Shown: positions 1-8,430, counted from the first letter of the stretch. The stretch is 64,000 nt of DNA from Turicibacter sp. TJ11 (GCF_021497505.1 NZ_CP069349.1:1079861-1143860); one strand, 5' to 3'. Notes: generated by a model from the letters alone, not told the origin. Translations and numbers: made by a program.

Positions 1-461
1 TCCTTACTGCGGGGACGATTGTCTCCAAGCACAAGATAATATCCCTCTGGAATCGTATTACATGGATCAAACTGACAAATTTCTTGCAAAGTAAAATCCC
101 AAGTAAATTCACCACTATATGAAACTAATTGTTTCCCTTCATCCAGATACGGTTCTTCTACCGCTACCCCATCAATATAAAGTTGATCTTGCTCATAAGA
201 AATCGTTTGTCCTGGTACACCAATGACACGTTTTACATAGTAAACGTCTGGTGAATATTCAAAAACAATCACATCAAACGGCTGAGGTTCGTACCCTAAT
301 TCCCATAAAATAACTGAATCTCCATCATGTAACGTCGGATACATCGATGGTCCATCAACTTTTACTGGCGTGAACACATACTTATGAATCAGCGTAACAA
401 TGATGAAAATAACAACAAATGTTTTCACCCAGTCAAAAATTTCACTAAATACTTTTTTCAT
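1..461 (-). CDS. lepB: Signal peptidase I, C-terminus cut by window edge
   Basis: Type I signal peptidase, which cleaves signal peptides from exported proteins at the outer face of the membrane. The reading frame starts at the ATG at 461 behind a GGAG-type ribosome site and runs off the left edge of the window. An N-terminal membrane segment follows a lysine-rich start. The catalytic serine lies in GPSMYPT and the general-base lysine in the YVKRVIGVPG box, and the downstream GDNRPRSK box is also present, so all family boxes up to the window edge are intact. It follows rplS on the same strand, as in many Firmicutes, but a strong terminator separates the two genes, so it probably has its own promoter. 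Confidence 0.95.
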   Translation of the reverse strand, partial: MKKVFSEIFDWVKTFVVIFIIVTLIHKYVFTPVKVDGPSMYPTLHDGDSVILWELGYEPQPFDVIVFEYSPDVYYVKRVIGVPGQTISYEQDQLYIDGVAVEEPYLDEGKQLVSYSGEFTWDFTLQEICQFDPCNTIPEGYYLVLGDNRPRSK

Positions 462-590
462 TCCCTTCACTCCACCATTATTTTTTCAGTTAAGCACTTT
501 TCTCAAATAAAAATTACCCTTTATTATTTGCGAAAGCAAGTGCAAACATACAGTTTACTGTTAATTTTACCATAAAGTTGAAGTATTTCA

Positions 591-630
591 TAAAAAAAGA
601 TGCCCTAAAACTAAGTTTTTAGGGCATCTT
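591..630 (-). terminator. Rho-independent terminator after rplS
   Basis: A perfect 14-bp stem (arm AAGATGCCCTAAAA at 597-610, partner at 617-630) with a 6-nt loop is followed on the minus strand by a run of seven T. It ends the rplS transcript before lepB. Confidence 0.93.
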
Positions 631-666
631 GGTTGCAATTGAGGTAATTGTTTTAAAAAATTAAAA

Positions 667-1017
667 TTATCGACGCTCTTTGATACGAGCAGCTTTAGCT
701 GATAAGCTACGGATGTAGTTAAGTTTCGCACGGCGAACTTTACCACGACGAGTAACTTCGATTTTTTCGATGATTGGTGTGTGTAATGGGAATGTACGTT
801 CAACTCCACATCCGAAAGAAATCTTACGAACTGTGAAAGTTCCGCTAATTCCGTTACCATTTTGACGTTTTAATACTAAACCTTCGAATACCTGAACGCG
901 CTCACGGTTACCCTCTTTGATACGAACGTGTACACGTACGTTATCTCCAGCACGGAATTCTGGTAAATCAGTTTTTAAGTATGATTGTGTTAATTCATTG
1001 ATTAATTGTTGACTCAT
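667..1017 (-). CDS. rplS: 50S ribosomal protein L19
   Basis: Ribosomal protein L19, located at the 30S-50S interface. The 116-residue product has the normal family length and conserved blocks such as [24 protein letters not shown] and [16 protein letters not shown], with a basic C-terminus. An upstream in-frame GTG at 1026 exists, but the AAGGAG ribosome site lies about 10 nt before the ATG at 1017, so that ATG is chosen. The gene stands between trmD and lepB, has its own promoter and an L19-type leader, and ends at a strong terminator, so it is probably transcribed alone. Confidence 0.97.
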   Translation of the reverse strand: MSQQLINELTQSYLKTDLPEFRAGDNVRVHVRIKEGNRERVQVFEGLVLKRQNGNGISGTFTVRKISFGCGVERTFPLHTPIIEKIEVTRRGKVRRAKLNYIRSLSAKAARIKERR

Positions 1018-1105
1018 TAATCTCACGCTCCTTCATTACGCAAGTTCATTAAATTAGTGAACTAATTCAGCGGAACTTGGGGTAGTGCTCTTTGGCACGT
1101 TTGAA
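1018..1105 (-). ncRNA. Ribosomal protein L19 leader (autoregulatory mRNA element)
   Basis: The 5' untranslated region of rplS contains, in order on the minus strand, a GTGC...GCAC hairpin, the block ACCCCAAGTTCCGCTGA, a second hairpin with arms GTTCA and TGAAC, and then the ribosome site. This order resembles the L19 leader family of Firmicutes, in which free L19 is thought to bind its own leader. The assignment rests on recalled consensus and was not checked with a covariance model. Confidence 0.65.
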
Positions 1106-1134
1106 ATCATATCATAATCAGATCGTTAATTCAA
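1106..1134 (-). promoter_or_regulatory. SigA-type promoter for rplS
   Basis: On the minus strand a TTGAAT -35 (1129-1134) is followed after exactly 17 nt by a TATGAT -10 (1106-1111). The spacing and position, just upstream of the L19 leader, fit a housekeeping promoter. Confidence 0.75.
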
Positions 1135-1230
1135 TCATTTTTTATAATTATTCATATTTTTTTGTATTTTAGATTGACTTTTTTTATAATACTATTTAAT
1201 TTTTTCCTTACTTGTATAACTTTGTTTAAA

Positions 1231-1262
1231 AAAGAGGCTATTTTTTACCATTAGCCTCTTTC
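1231..1262 (-). terminator. Terminator after trmD
   Basis: Inverted arms AAAGAGGCTA (1231-1240) and TAGCCTCTTT (from 1252) flank an 11-nt loop, directly after the trmD stop codon. T-rich sequence follows on the minus strand. Confidence 0.85.
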
Positions 1263-1266
1263 CTTA

Positions 1267-1998
1267 TTATTCTTTTTTGAATGTCTCAATGATTGTCTTT
1301 TCCGCCTCTGTTAGTTCGCGATTTTCTAATAAATCAGGGCGACGTGTATACGTACGATAAAGTGACTGTTCATGACGCCATTTTTCAATTTCTTTATGAT
1401 TTCCTGATGTTAAAACTGAAGGAACCGTCATGCCTCTAAAATCAACTGGCCTTGTATATTGTGGAAACTCTAATAATCCAGTTGAAAACGAGTCATTTTC
1501 ATGCGATTCTTGCTTCCCTAACACATCAGGTAGTAAACGAACAACCGCATCTGTCATGACCATTGCTGCCAATTCGCCTCCTGTAAGGACGTAATCACCT
1601 AATGACAATTCATCGGTCACTAAATGCTCACGAATTCGTTCATCAAATCCTTCGTAGTGACCGCAAATAAAAATTAAGTGTTCCTCTTTAGCTAGTTCTT
1701 CCGCTTTAGCTTGTGTGAATCTTTCTCCTTGTGGGCACATTAAAATAATACGTGGCTTTGACATCGTATTTTGACAAACTGACTCTACCGCATCAAAAAT
1801 AGGTTGTGGGGCAAGTAGCATTCCCGCTCCACCACCATAAGGATAATCGTCTACTTTTTTATGTTTGTTCGTTGAAAAATCACGGAAGTTAACCGTATTT
1901 AACTGCACCGCTCCTCGTTCTTGAGCGCGTTTTAAGATCGAATCATTAAAAACACCAGAGAACATTTCTGGAAATAATGTTAACACATCTATTTTCAT
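1267..1998 (-). CDS. trmD: tRNA (guanine-N1-)-methyltransferase TrmD
   Basis: TrmD transfers a methyl group from S-adenosylmethionine to G37 of tRNAs and so limits frameshifting. The 243-residue length is typical. The N-terminus [13 protein letters not shown], the box [11 protein letters not shown], and the SAM-binding trefoil-knot region ([13 protein letters not shown] followed by [13 protein letters not shown]) are all present. The start overlaps the rimM stop by one base (TAATG), so the two genes are translationally coupled. A terminator follows at once, separating the pair from rplS. Confidence 0.97.
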   Translation of the reverse strand: MKIDVLTLFPEMFSGVFNDSILKRAQERGAVQLNTVNFRDFSTNKHKKVDDYPYGGGAGMLLAPQPIFDAVESVCQNTMSKPRIILMCPQGERFTQAKAEELAKEEHLIFICGHYEGFDERIREHLVTDELSLGDYVLTGGELAAMVMTDAVVRLLPDVLGKQESHENDSFSTGLLEFPQYTRPVDFRGMTVPSVLTSGNHKEIEKWRHEQSLYRTYTRRPDLLENRELTEAEKTIIETFKKE

Positions 1999-2504
1999 TA
2001 TAATAACCCTTCTAACACTTGAATTGTTACTTGTTTTGCTTCAATATCAACAGCTTTTACCACGTCTTCAATGTAAGGAATGAGTGCATCTTTTTGTCCA
2101 GGACGTTTAACGACCCAAACGTCATTCGCTCCTGTTTCTAAAATTTCCGTGATTTCTCCGATTTCTTCACCATCTGTTGTCACAACTTTACATCCGATGA
2201 TCTCAAAGTAATAAAATTCATTTTCATCTAATTCATCTAATTCATCAGCCGAAACTAATAACGCGCATCCTTTATATTTTTCAACATCATTGATTGAGTT
2301 TAAATGTTTGAATTTTAATAAATCGGCTCCTTTGTGAACGCGATGAGTCGCTACAACAACCTCAATATGCTCACCATTAAAATCGATGACTAATTGACTT
2401 CCCTTTTTAAAACGATCTTCTTTAAAATCACTATTTGAAACGACTTTCACTTCACCTTGTAAGGCATGAGTGTTGACGATTTTTCCAACTTGTAAAAAAT
2501 CCAT
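1998..2504 (-). CDS. rimM: Ribosome maturation factor RimM
   Basis: RimM assists late assembly of the 30S head. The 168-residue product has the N-terminal RimM barrel ([19 protein letters not shown]) and a C-terminal PRC-barrel ([19 protein letters not shown], ending VLEGLL). The start at 2504 is chosen because AGGAGG stands 8 nt upstream; a longer frame reaching 2534 has no such site. In most Firmicutes rpsP and khpA lie directly upstream in the same operon. Here the upstream neighbours are a promoter, a hairpin and insertion sequences. Confidence 0.95.
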   Translation of the reverse strand: MDFLQVGKIVNTHALQGEVKVVSNSDFKEDRFKKGSQLVIDFNGEHIEVVVATHRVHKGADLLKFKHLNSINDVEKYKGCALLVSADELDELDENEFYYFEIIGCKVVTTDGEEIGEITEILETGANDVWVVKRPGQKDALIPYIEDVVKAVDIEAKQVTIQVLEGLL

Positions 2505-2525
2505 AAGTTTGAACCTCCTATTTTC

Positions 2526-2599
2526 GAGTGGCACTTCTCTTTATAGGAAAGATGCAGTGGCAACTCAAGTACTCTCTTTATTATGGTAATATTATAACA
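2526..2599 (-). promoter_or_regulatory. rimM promoter and leader hairpin
   Basis: An extended -10 (TGTTATAAT on the minus strand; hexamer at 2591-2596) has no convincing -35. Between it and the ribosome site lies an imperfect inverted repeat with arms 2526-2535 and 2556-2566, and inner arms TCTTT/AAAGA. The hairpin has no T-tract, so it is more likely a leader structure than a terminator. Confidence 0.5.
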
Positions 2600-2745
2600 C
2601 ATTACCACCATACTATAATACAAATATCTACACCTATCGCCATGACGCTCTCATGAACGATTTACTTCGTATCCTATCAGTTTTTTATTATACTTAAATG
2701 TCTTTTTTTATACAATAGACCTGAATTATTCATGATCATTCAAAC

Positions 2746-2790
2746 AAAGCTGTGGATAGACTAAATTTTAGCCTAAACCACAGCTTTTTA
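2746..2790. terminator. Hairpin terminator between rimM and the IS1380 element
   Basis: Arms AAAGCTGTGG (2746-2755) and CCACAGCTTT (2778-2787) enclose a nested CTAAA/TTTAG stem and are followed by TTTTT on the plus strand. The stretch 2600-2745 is AT-rich and shows no gene. This was probably the end of a transcript from a neighbour now displaced. Confidence 0.6.
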
Positions 2791-2838
2791 TCGTTTTGAT
2801 CTTAAATTTGGGTAAATTAATACTCCAACTCCCTAAAA

Positions 2839-4166
2839 AAGGGTAGACTCCCCCCTTGGTGATGTGTTTCTCTAAAAAATATTTCGTTTTCAAAGAACGA
2901 ATCCACTCATTTACTCTAACTGAATCAACTGGATCGTTTTTAAACAGTGATGAAAAATTTCTTTGTAGGGATAATGACTACAGAGTTTGAACACGATTCT
3001 TCGTGATTGTTTCACTCGTTTTGCAGCGATTTTAATAAGTTTAGTGCGTAAGGTTTCAATCTGCATCTTAGAAAACTCATGAGGTAACGTTAATCGTCTG
3101 AATCCGTTGATGAGATTGTAGGCTAACACCACGAGTTGAATTCGGTTGACATTAGTCATCCAGTATTTATGACTCACTTTATCCATTCTAAATCCATTTT
3201 TACACTCTTTGATATAGTTTTCCATCGTCCCACGTTTAGCGTATAGGCTAACAACCATCTCTGGTCTTGTTTCCATGTTCGTCACTAAAAATAAATAATC
3301 GGGAATGAGTTCACCTGCTTTTCGTCTCACTTGAACAATGACACGTCTTGGGTGATTCCAACTCTTTGCCTGATAGTCAAACTCCCCATAGAATTGTTGA
3401 GAATATTGAAGCGAACACTCTTCGAAAAAAACATCCGTTACTTCTTTAGCTAAACGATAGAGAGTGGCATTTGCCTTTAAACGGATCACATAGTTTGTGT
3501 TTAACGTTTCGCATAACTTATAAAGTTCTTTATGAGCAAATCCACTATCTCCGCGAACGAGTCGATAGCTCGATGGAAACTCCTTTTGATAGCGTGATAA
3601 TAAGGGACCAATAAAAGAAACGATATTCCTTGAAGTATAGACATTCCCCGCACGAAGCTCAACTTTTAAACAGTCTCCAGTCATTCCATCAAAAACCATG
3701 AGGGGATGAAACCCTTGGGCTTGATAATGAGCATTAAAGGCATTCCCATATTGATGACCATAGGTCTGAAAATGAGTGGAATCCACATCAAAAATAAAAT
3801 GATTAGGAGCTTCGACTTGATAAAATTGCGAAAGGAGTTTTTGATTGATGAGTTCAAATTGCTTACTTGTTTCCTGCGTCAATCGATGAGTAAAACGAGA
3901 TAAAGTTGGTTGAGAAGCTAACGAGGGCTTATCAAGCAAAGTTGTCAATAAAGGTTCAACTCGTAATTCATCCGCATCATCAGCGCAGTGGTAACCGGCA
4001 ATCGTTTGAAAGATTTGTTGAAGACAAAGCTCATGATTTGTATGAGTTCGAATCGCTTGATCAGTTTCTAAATGAAAATGTTGTTTCAATAGTTCTGGAA
4101 ACTTCACGTGATGCATAAATTCTTGGATTAATAAAAGTCCTGCATCCGACGTTAAATCTCCACCTT
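2839..4166 (-). mobile_element. IS1380-family insertion sequence
   Basis: This element surrounds a full-length IS1380-type transposase. The proposed ends are AAGGGTAGA at 2839 and its weakly inverted partner ending CACCTT at 4166. A TAAAA direct repeat flanks both (2834-2838 and 4167-4171), matching the 4-5 bp duplication usual in this family. The terminal repeats are imperfect, so the exact ends are uncertain by a few bases. The right end abuts the IS4-type element. Confidence 0.65.
2911..4116 (-). CDS. IS1380-family transposase
   Basis: A 401-residue DDE transposase. The first acidic residues lie in FDVDSTHFQTYG, the second in the LVRGDSGFAHKELY box, and the third region reads KRGTMENYIKECKNGF, the characteristic IS1380 C-terminal block. 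Length and motif order are complete with no internal stop, so it may be active. It starts with MHHVKFPELLKQHF. It has no host function; its role is cut-and-paste movement of the surrounding element. Confidence 0.9.
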   Translation of the reverse strand: MHHVKFPELLKQHFHLETDQAIRTHTNHELCLQQIFQTIAGYHCADDADELRVEPLLTTLLDKPSLASQPTLSRFTHRLTQETSKQFELINQKLLSQFYQVEAPNHFIFDVDSTHFQTYGHQYGNAFNAHYQAQGFHPLMVFDGMTGDCLKVELRAGNVYTSRNIVSFIGPLLSRYQKEFPSSYRLVRGDSGFAHKELYKLCETLNTNYVIRLKANATLYRLAKEVTDVFFEECSLQYSQQFYGEFDYQAKSWNHPRRVIVQVRRKAGELIPDYLFLVTNMETRPEMVVSLYAKRGTMENYIKECKNGFRMDKVSHKYWMTNVNRIQLVVLAYNLINGFRRLTLPHEFSKMQIETLRTKLIKIAAKRVKQSRRIVFKLCSHYPYKEIFHHCLKTIQLIQLE

Positions 4167-4176
4167 TAAAATTAAA

Positions 4177-5552
4177 CTATTAATGTGCAAAACTACTTCC
4201 AATTAATTTCCAGTTATAAAATACCAATGCAAAAAGAAAAAACATTAACTCAAATCCTTGTATAATTAAGTCTCGCACAACCAATTAACAAGGAGGAATT
4301 GAGTTAATGTTCATGGAAGGTATTATATCAGATTCTCATTCAATTTTCAAATTTTTAAAAGGGCTAGACTTAGACTTATTTCTATCGAAACCACAGTTTA
4401 AGCATCTTAACCATTTCCTAAATTTGATGATTAGTGAAACTTATACGGGCAAAATCTCTGCCGTTAAGCATTGTCATCGGACAACTTTTGGACGATTTTT
4501 AAATGATAGTTCCTGGGATGATGAGATGATTTCTAATCAAATTCAATCCCATCTTCTATCTTGCATTTACAATCGTTCACATCAAACAGGAAAACCTATT
4601 TACGTATTAGTAGATGATACAACATGTGTTAAAACTAAGCCCTCGTCACAGGCGACTTATCCTATTCAAGGATGTGGTTGGCACTACTCTCATCTTCATC
4701 ATCAATACGTCTATGGCCATCAATTTGTTACCCTGATGCTTCAATGTGATGACGTCACCTTACCGTATCAAATCATTCCGTATGAGAAAGATAAACAGAG
4801 TAAAATTGAACTCGTTAAGGAGATTCTCACCACTTTACCTAAACCGCCTCATAAAGGATACATCCTAGCTGATAGTTGGTATACTTGTGAAACCTTATTC
4901 CAAATCGCTAATCAATTAGGCTTTTATTACTTAGGAGGAATCAAAACCAATCGAATCATTCTTCCGAAAGGCTATCGTCCGAAAGGGATTCAACTTAAAT
5001 CATTTGCGAACACCTTATCCCTCAAAGATCTCGACTTAGTCACAGTTGGATCAGAGACCTATTATACTTATACATATGAGGGTCGAGTGAGAGGTGGCCA
5101 TGTCGTCAAAATCATTTTGAGTTGGCCACAAAAGGCTCCACTTGAAGAAAAAGCCTTACGTTGTTTTATGAGTCATGATTTAAAATTGTCTGCTAAACAA
5201 ATTCTTAAGCACTACACGAAACGTTGGCCCATTGAAATATTCTTTCGTGAAACGAAACAAAACTTTGGATTGGCTCGTTACCAAGTTCGAACATTAAAAG
5301 GGATTAAACGTTTGATGTTAATGATTCAATTCGTTTACCTGTATCTAAAGCGTGTAACTAAGACAGGGGATTGTATTGGCGAGAGTTTACGCGAATGCCA
5401 ACGAAAACAAAAACAGGAATTAGTTAAGTTCATTTACATCAAAGCGCAAACCGGAGTAGGTTTAAATACCATTTTTGAAGAATTGAAAATTGCATAGAAT
5501 CAGTGTATTTTCACCGCATGGAAAATTTTTCTTAAAAACTGCACGTTAATAG
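4177..5552 (+). mobile_element. IS4-superfamily insertion sequence
   Basis: The ends are inverted repeats CTATTAATGTGCA (4177-4189) and TGCACGTTAATAG (5540-5552), with one mismatch in 13. A 6-bp direct repeat ATTAAA lies immediately outside each end (4171-4176 and 5553-5558), giving a 1,376-bp element. The flanking DNA is AT-rich and partly palindromic, so the duplication length is not beyond doubt. It lies directly next to the IS1380 element. Confidence 0.75.
4307..5497 (+). CDS. IS4-superfamily DDE transposase
   Basis: A 396-residue transposase with acidic residues in VDDTTCVKTK and ILADSWYT. Its C-terminal YTKRWPIEIFFRETK fits the IS4 signature Y-(2)-R-(3)-E-(6)-K exactly. AAGGAGG stands upstream of the ATG at 4307, and a TATAAT-like -10 lies near 4261. 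The frame is intact. Assignment to IS4 proper rather than the related IS701 or ISH3 groups is not settled by eye. Confidence 0.88.
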   Translation: MFMEGIISDSHSIFKFLKGLDLDLFLSKPQFKHLNHFLNLMISETYTGKISAVKHCHRTTFGRFLNDSSWDDEMISNQIQSHLLSCIYNRSHQTGKPIYVLVDDTTCVKTKPSSQATYPIQGCGWHYSHLHHQYVYGHQFVTLMLQCDDVTLPYQIIPYEKDKQSKIELVKEILTTLPKPPHKGYILADSWYTCETLFQIANQLGFYYLGGIKTNRIILPKGYRPKGIQLKSFANTLSLKDLDLVTVGSETYYTYTYEGRVRGGHVVKIILSWPQKAPLEEKALRCFMSHDLKLSAKQILKHYTKRWPIEIFFRETKQNFGLARYQVRTLKGIKRLMLMIQFVYLYLKRVTKTGDCIGESLRECQRKQKQELVKFIYIKAQTGVGLNTIFEELKIA

Positions 5553-5713
5553 ATTAAATTTAATCTTTTTATTGAAATGAAGTTGGTCTTGATGTATCAT
5601 AAAAAAGTAATCTCTCCTTAAATATGTTTTTGTTTGGCGATTAAAACGATATCAAATGAGAGATTATTTTCATAGTAAAATGCTTCACTTAAAAGGTGAA
5701 ATAAAAAATAGAT

Positions 5714-5750
5714 AAAAAGCGTTGATTCCACTAAGGGCTCAACGCTTTTT
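5714..5750 (+). terminator. Terminator in the gene-free region after the IS4 element
   Basis: Arms AAAAAGCGTTGA and TCAACGCTTTTT surround a 13-nt loop, with T-tract character in both directions. The 5553-6025 stretch has no gene. It holds this hairpin, a second one at 5867-5903, and a distant inverted repeat TAATCTCTC/GAGAGATTA near 5608-5666. Confidence 0.75.
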
Positions 5751-5866
5751 ACATTTTTATGGTGAATAATTTAGGATAGAGAATGTTCTAAGAAAATCAT
5801 CTGTCATCATGACTTTTAACTTTAAGAGTTTACTCAAAAGACTTGATCTTAAAAAATGGCCTTAGT

Positions 5867-5903
5867 GGGAGGCCATGAACACATGCTATGCCTCCCATTT
5901 TTA
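5867..5903 (+). terminator. Second terminator before the CPBP gene
   Basis: Arms GGGAGGC (5867-5873) and GCCTCCC (5890-5896), with inner CATG/CATG pairing, are followed by ATTTTT on the plus strand. No gene lies between this and the previous hairpin, so one of the two probably lost its gene. Confidence 0.7.
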
Positions 5904-6025
5904 ATAAAATATAAATCTAAGCACCTCCTAATGTTCGTTGGGAAGAATAGGATACCATGTTCCTTTTTAATCAGTGATATGCTATAATAAATCATAATTA
6001 CCATAATAGATATAGGAGGTGTCAA

Positions 6026-6694
6026 ATGAATTTACGTCAAGCTAAATCAACGCTATTGATTTTCACTTATATCTTTGTCATGTTCTTATTACCAATGATC
6101 TCAGTCTATGCGCTATCAATATTTTTAACTAATGACGCAGATATTCAAGTTTACGCTAATTTAATTTCTTACATCGTTTTAGTGGCTGTGTCTTTTCTTT
6201 TCTTTGGACGCGAACTTAAAGAACAGTTTAAAAGTATTTCTTCACCTGCAACCTACCTTAAAGGTATTTTAGCAGGATGGGGGATCTTATTTGCTGCATC
6301 ATACGTCTCTGGAATGATAGTTATTTTATTAACTCAATCAACGGATACATCAGTCAATCAACAACTCATCACTAACTTAATGGATGTTCATCCAATTTTA
6401 ATGGCGATCATGACCGTTCTTTGTGCTCCACTAGCTGAAGAAGTAGTCTTTCGATTTACCATTATGGGTGGTCTCATGAAACAGCCATGGGTTGGAATTT
6501 TACTAAGTAGCTTTTTATTCGGAATGATTCATGTTGTGAGCGCAGGTGACTTTGTTTATTTAATTCAATATATGGCAATGGGAATTGCCTTAGGTTACGT
6601 TTATTATCGTCATCAAAACATTTGGTTTTCAATCGGTGTTCATGCCATTCAAAACTTAATTTCAACCCTACTCGTTCTTTTTACAAGCTTATAA
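6026..6694 (+). CDS. CPBP-family intramembrane glutamic protease
   Basis: A membrane protein of 222 residues with about six to seven hydrophobic segments and the three Abi/CAAX-protease motifs: EE at 138-139 with R143 (AEEVVFRF), the FxxxH of FGMIH (H169), and HAIQN (H206, N210). Bacterial relatives act in bacteriocin immunity or membrane protein processing; the substrate here cannot be predicted. A TAGGAGGTG ribosome site precedes the ATG, and an extended -10 (TGCTATAAT) lies about 40 nt upstream. The gene converges on feoB, and their shared terminator is split by an IS1182 element. Confidence 0.88.
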   Translation: MNLRQAKSTLLIFTYIFVMFLLPMISVYALSIFLTNDADIQVYANLISYIVLVAVSFLFFGRELKEQFKSISSPATYLKGILAGWGILFAASYVSGMIVILLTQSTDTSVNQQLITNLMDVHPILMAIMTVLCAPLAEEVVFRFTIMGGLMKQPWVGILLSSFLFGMIHVVSAGDFVYLIQYMAMGIALGYVYYRHQNIWFSIGVHAIQNLISTLLVLFTSL

Positions 6695-8292
6695 AAAAGA
6701 CACAACGCACCTGGCGGAGGCCACTGAAAAAGGAGCTTATTATTTATAAAATAATAGGCTCCTTTTTCTTTATTCTCTATCATATCCATTTTTTGTATGA
6801 GATCCAATAAACCTATCTGAAAGATCGCTTGTTTTTCTGTCACTAACTTCACTATTCTCTTGGCATTAACGACAAAGGCAGTTAAATAGGCTTGGATTTT
6901 CATGCCGAAAAGTCTCGCGAATTTACATGTTTGAAATCCGTGAGACTGTTTTAACTCGGCATTTTTGGCCTCAATTTTATAACGTTGTTTTTTCTTCTCT
7001 TTAAATTCATTTGTCTTCTGATAGTCGATAGCTTTTTGATGAATGTCCGATTTAAGGGTCATAGAATAGGTTTTCGACTTAGCCCCTGGTCGATAACATC
7101 CATCTCTTAAAGGACAATGCTTACATTTTTCTATCTCAAAGTAATAGGTTAAACTCTGATTCTTTTTTTGATTTTTCTTTCCCGTACGGGCTTTTCTGAC
7201 ACTTAAATGTCCAGCTGGACATCTCATTTGTCCCGCATCTTTATTATATTCAAATCCTTCAACTTCTCGTTTTCCACCATTTAAGACAATTGGATTTAAC
7301 GGCGTTACAGCCGTTATATTTTCTTGCTCCATGTACCCTAAGTTCTCTTTACTTGAATAGGCGGCATCCGCTAAGACTTCTTTCACTTCTATCCCGTTCT
7401 TTTTTGATTTTTCAACCAATGTTTTCAAATACTTTCCATCACTGACTTCACCCGTGGTCACTTCAATCGCTGTCATGAGACGCTCCTCCGTGATGGCTAG
7501 ATGTGTCTTATATCCGGCAAACGCCTCAGTTTTAGATTTATAACCCATTTTAGCTTCTGGATCTGAGACAGAAAGAATGGCTTGGTAGGTTCGATTTTTT
7601 AGGATATCTAACGCTTTTTCTCTCGCTTCTTGAATCTGTCTATTTTTATCTTGATAGCGATGAGAAAACTCTATTAATTCTTGAGTATAAATGACCTCTT
7701 CTTCAAGTGAAGCAGTGGAATGAAGCTTTGGAGGAACATGATCCTTCACCTCAGGAACGTAACGATAAAGTTGTTTTCGGATATTTTTAGAAACCTCTCT
7801 TAAATTCTCAATGGGAGTTTTAACTTGATACTGACTTCGTGTATGTGTGGCATCCAGGATCAGTGTCTTTGATGGAATTAAGTTCTTTTGAATCGCTTGG
7901 TTAATCACTTCACCTAATAAATCCTCTAAGATGTCCTCTTGATTTAATCTCAGTTTTCTGAACTTAGTTAAGGAAGACGGATGCATGAGTGGATCTTCGG
8001 GGTCTAAATTCAAAAAGTATTTATAAGCCATATTGACTTGAGCCTCTTGAATGACACGCTCATCCGACAGATTGTAAAGCATTTTAAGGAATAATAACTT
8101 AAACATGACTTCAGGAGAATAGGCAGGACGTCCATAATCAATGGAATAACGATCACTTAGTAACGGTGTGACAAATGAAAAATCAATCTGTTCCTCGATT
8201 AAACGTAAGGGATGATTTTTGGGAACGATTTTATCGTATAAGGGATGTCCTTGAGAAAGATTTAAGGATAATTGTTCAAAGTCTTTAATCAT
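6649..8292 (-). CDS. IS1182-family transposase, stop codon outside the element
   Basis: A 547-residue DDE transposase with IS1182 architecture. It has an N-terminal DUF772-like region (YSPEVMFKLLFLKMLYNLSDER), a catalytic aspartate in LILDATHT, a second in VLADAAYSSKENLG, and a glutamate in KIEAKNAELKQSHG, with a Cys-rich insert CKHCPLRDGCYRPGAKSK. GGAGG lies 6 nt before the ATG at 8292. The frame has no stop inside the element: it runs through the left terminal repeat and the target duplication, and ends at 6649 in DNA antisense to the CPBP gene. About 22 C-terminal residues are therefore supplied by the host flank. Confidence 0.9.
   Translation of the reverse strand: MIKDFEQLSLNLSQGHPLYDKIVPKNHPLRLIEEQIDFSFVTPLLSDRYSIDYGRPAYSPEVMFKLLFLKMLYNLSDERVIQEAQVNMAYKYFLNLDPEDPLMHPSSLTKFRKLRLNQEDILEDLLGEVINQAIQKNLIPSKTLILDATHTRSQYQVKTPIENLREVSKNIRKQLYRYVPEVKDHVPPKLHSTASLEEEVIYTQELIEFSHRYQDKNRQIQEAREKALDILKNRTYQAILSVSDPEAKMGYKSKTEAFAGYKTHLAITEERLMTAIEVTTGEVSDGKYLKTLVEKSKKNGIEVKEVLADAAYSSKENLGYMEQENITAVTPLNPIVLNGGKREVEGFEYNKDAGQMRCPAGHLSVRKARTGKKNQKKNQSLTYYFEIEKCKHCPLRDGCYRPGAKSKTYSMTLKSDIHQKAIDYQKTNEFKEKKKQRYKIEAKNAELKQSHGFQTCKFARLFGMKIQAYLTAFVVNAKRIVKLVTEKQAIFQIGLLDLIQKMDMIENKEKGAYYFINNKLLFQWPPPGALCLFYKLVKRTSRVEIKF
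6693..6715. terminator. Left half of terminator split by IS1182 copy 1
   Basis: A-tract plus arm GACACAACGC (6699-6708), then the target duplication ACCTGGC (6709-6715). The partner arm lies beyond the IS at 8415-8424, followed by TTTTTT. Joined without the IS, they form a perfect 10-bp stem with loop ACCTG, flanked by A and T tracts. Confidence 0.88.
6727..6767. terminator. Terminator hairpin carried at the left end of IS1182 copy 1
   Basis: Arms AAAAAGGAGC...GCTCCTTTTT enclose an AT-rich inner stem. It has T-tracts in both directions, so it can stop CPBP transcripts entering the element as well as transposase transcripts leaving it. Confidence 0.8.
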
Positions 8293-8341
8293 GGTGAGCC
8301 TCCAAAGATGTCAATGATAGTAAAATTATATCATGTATAAG

Positions 8342-8382
8342 AAAAACCACTGAGACAATTCTTGCTTCAGTGGTTTCCATTT
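8342..8382 (-). terminator. Insulating hairpin at the right end of IS1182 copy 1
   Basis: Arms AAACCACTGA and TCAGTGGTTT are followed on the minus strand by TTTTTC. It lies between feoB and the transposase start, where it would block read-through from feoB into the transposase and take over termination of feoAB. Confidence 0.75.
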
Positions 8383-8409
8383 ATTGTGATGCGTTTTTCA
8401 GTGACCTCC

Positions 8410-8430
8410 ACCTGGCGTTGTGTCTTTTTT
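8410..8430. terminator. Right half of terminator split by IS1182 copy 1
   Basis: The target duplication ACCTGGC (8410-8416) is followed by GTTGTGTC and TTTTTT (to 8430), the complement of the arm at 6699-6708. Confidence 0.88.

Larger units (their letters stand above)
6716..8409 (-). mobile_element. IS1182-family element, copy 1
   Basis: The ends are GGAGGCCACTGAAAAA (6716-6731) and TTTTTCAGTGACCTCC (8394-8409), inverted with one mismatch in 16. Direct repeats ACCTGGC flank the 1,694-bp element (6709-6715 and 8410-8416). It lies in the loop of the terminator between the CPBP gene and feoB. Internal hairpins with T-tracts lie near both ends (about 6727-6767 and 8342-8382). Confidence 0.93.

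Noticed and set aside
1018-1030. GTG start for rplS at 1026
   Set aside because: It overlaps the ribosome site; the ATG at 1017 has the right spacing and matches the family N-terminus.
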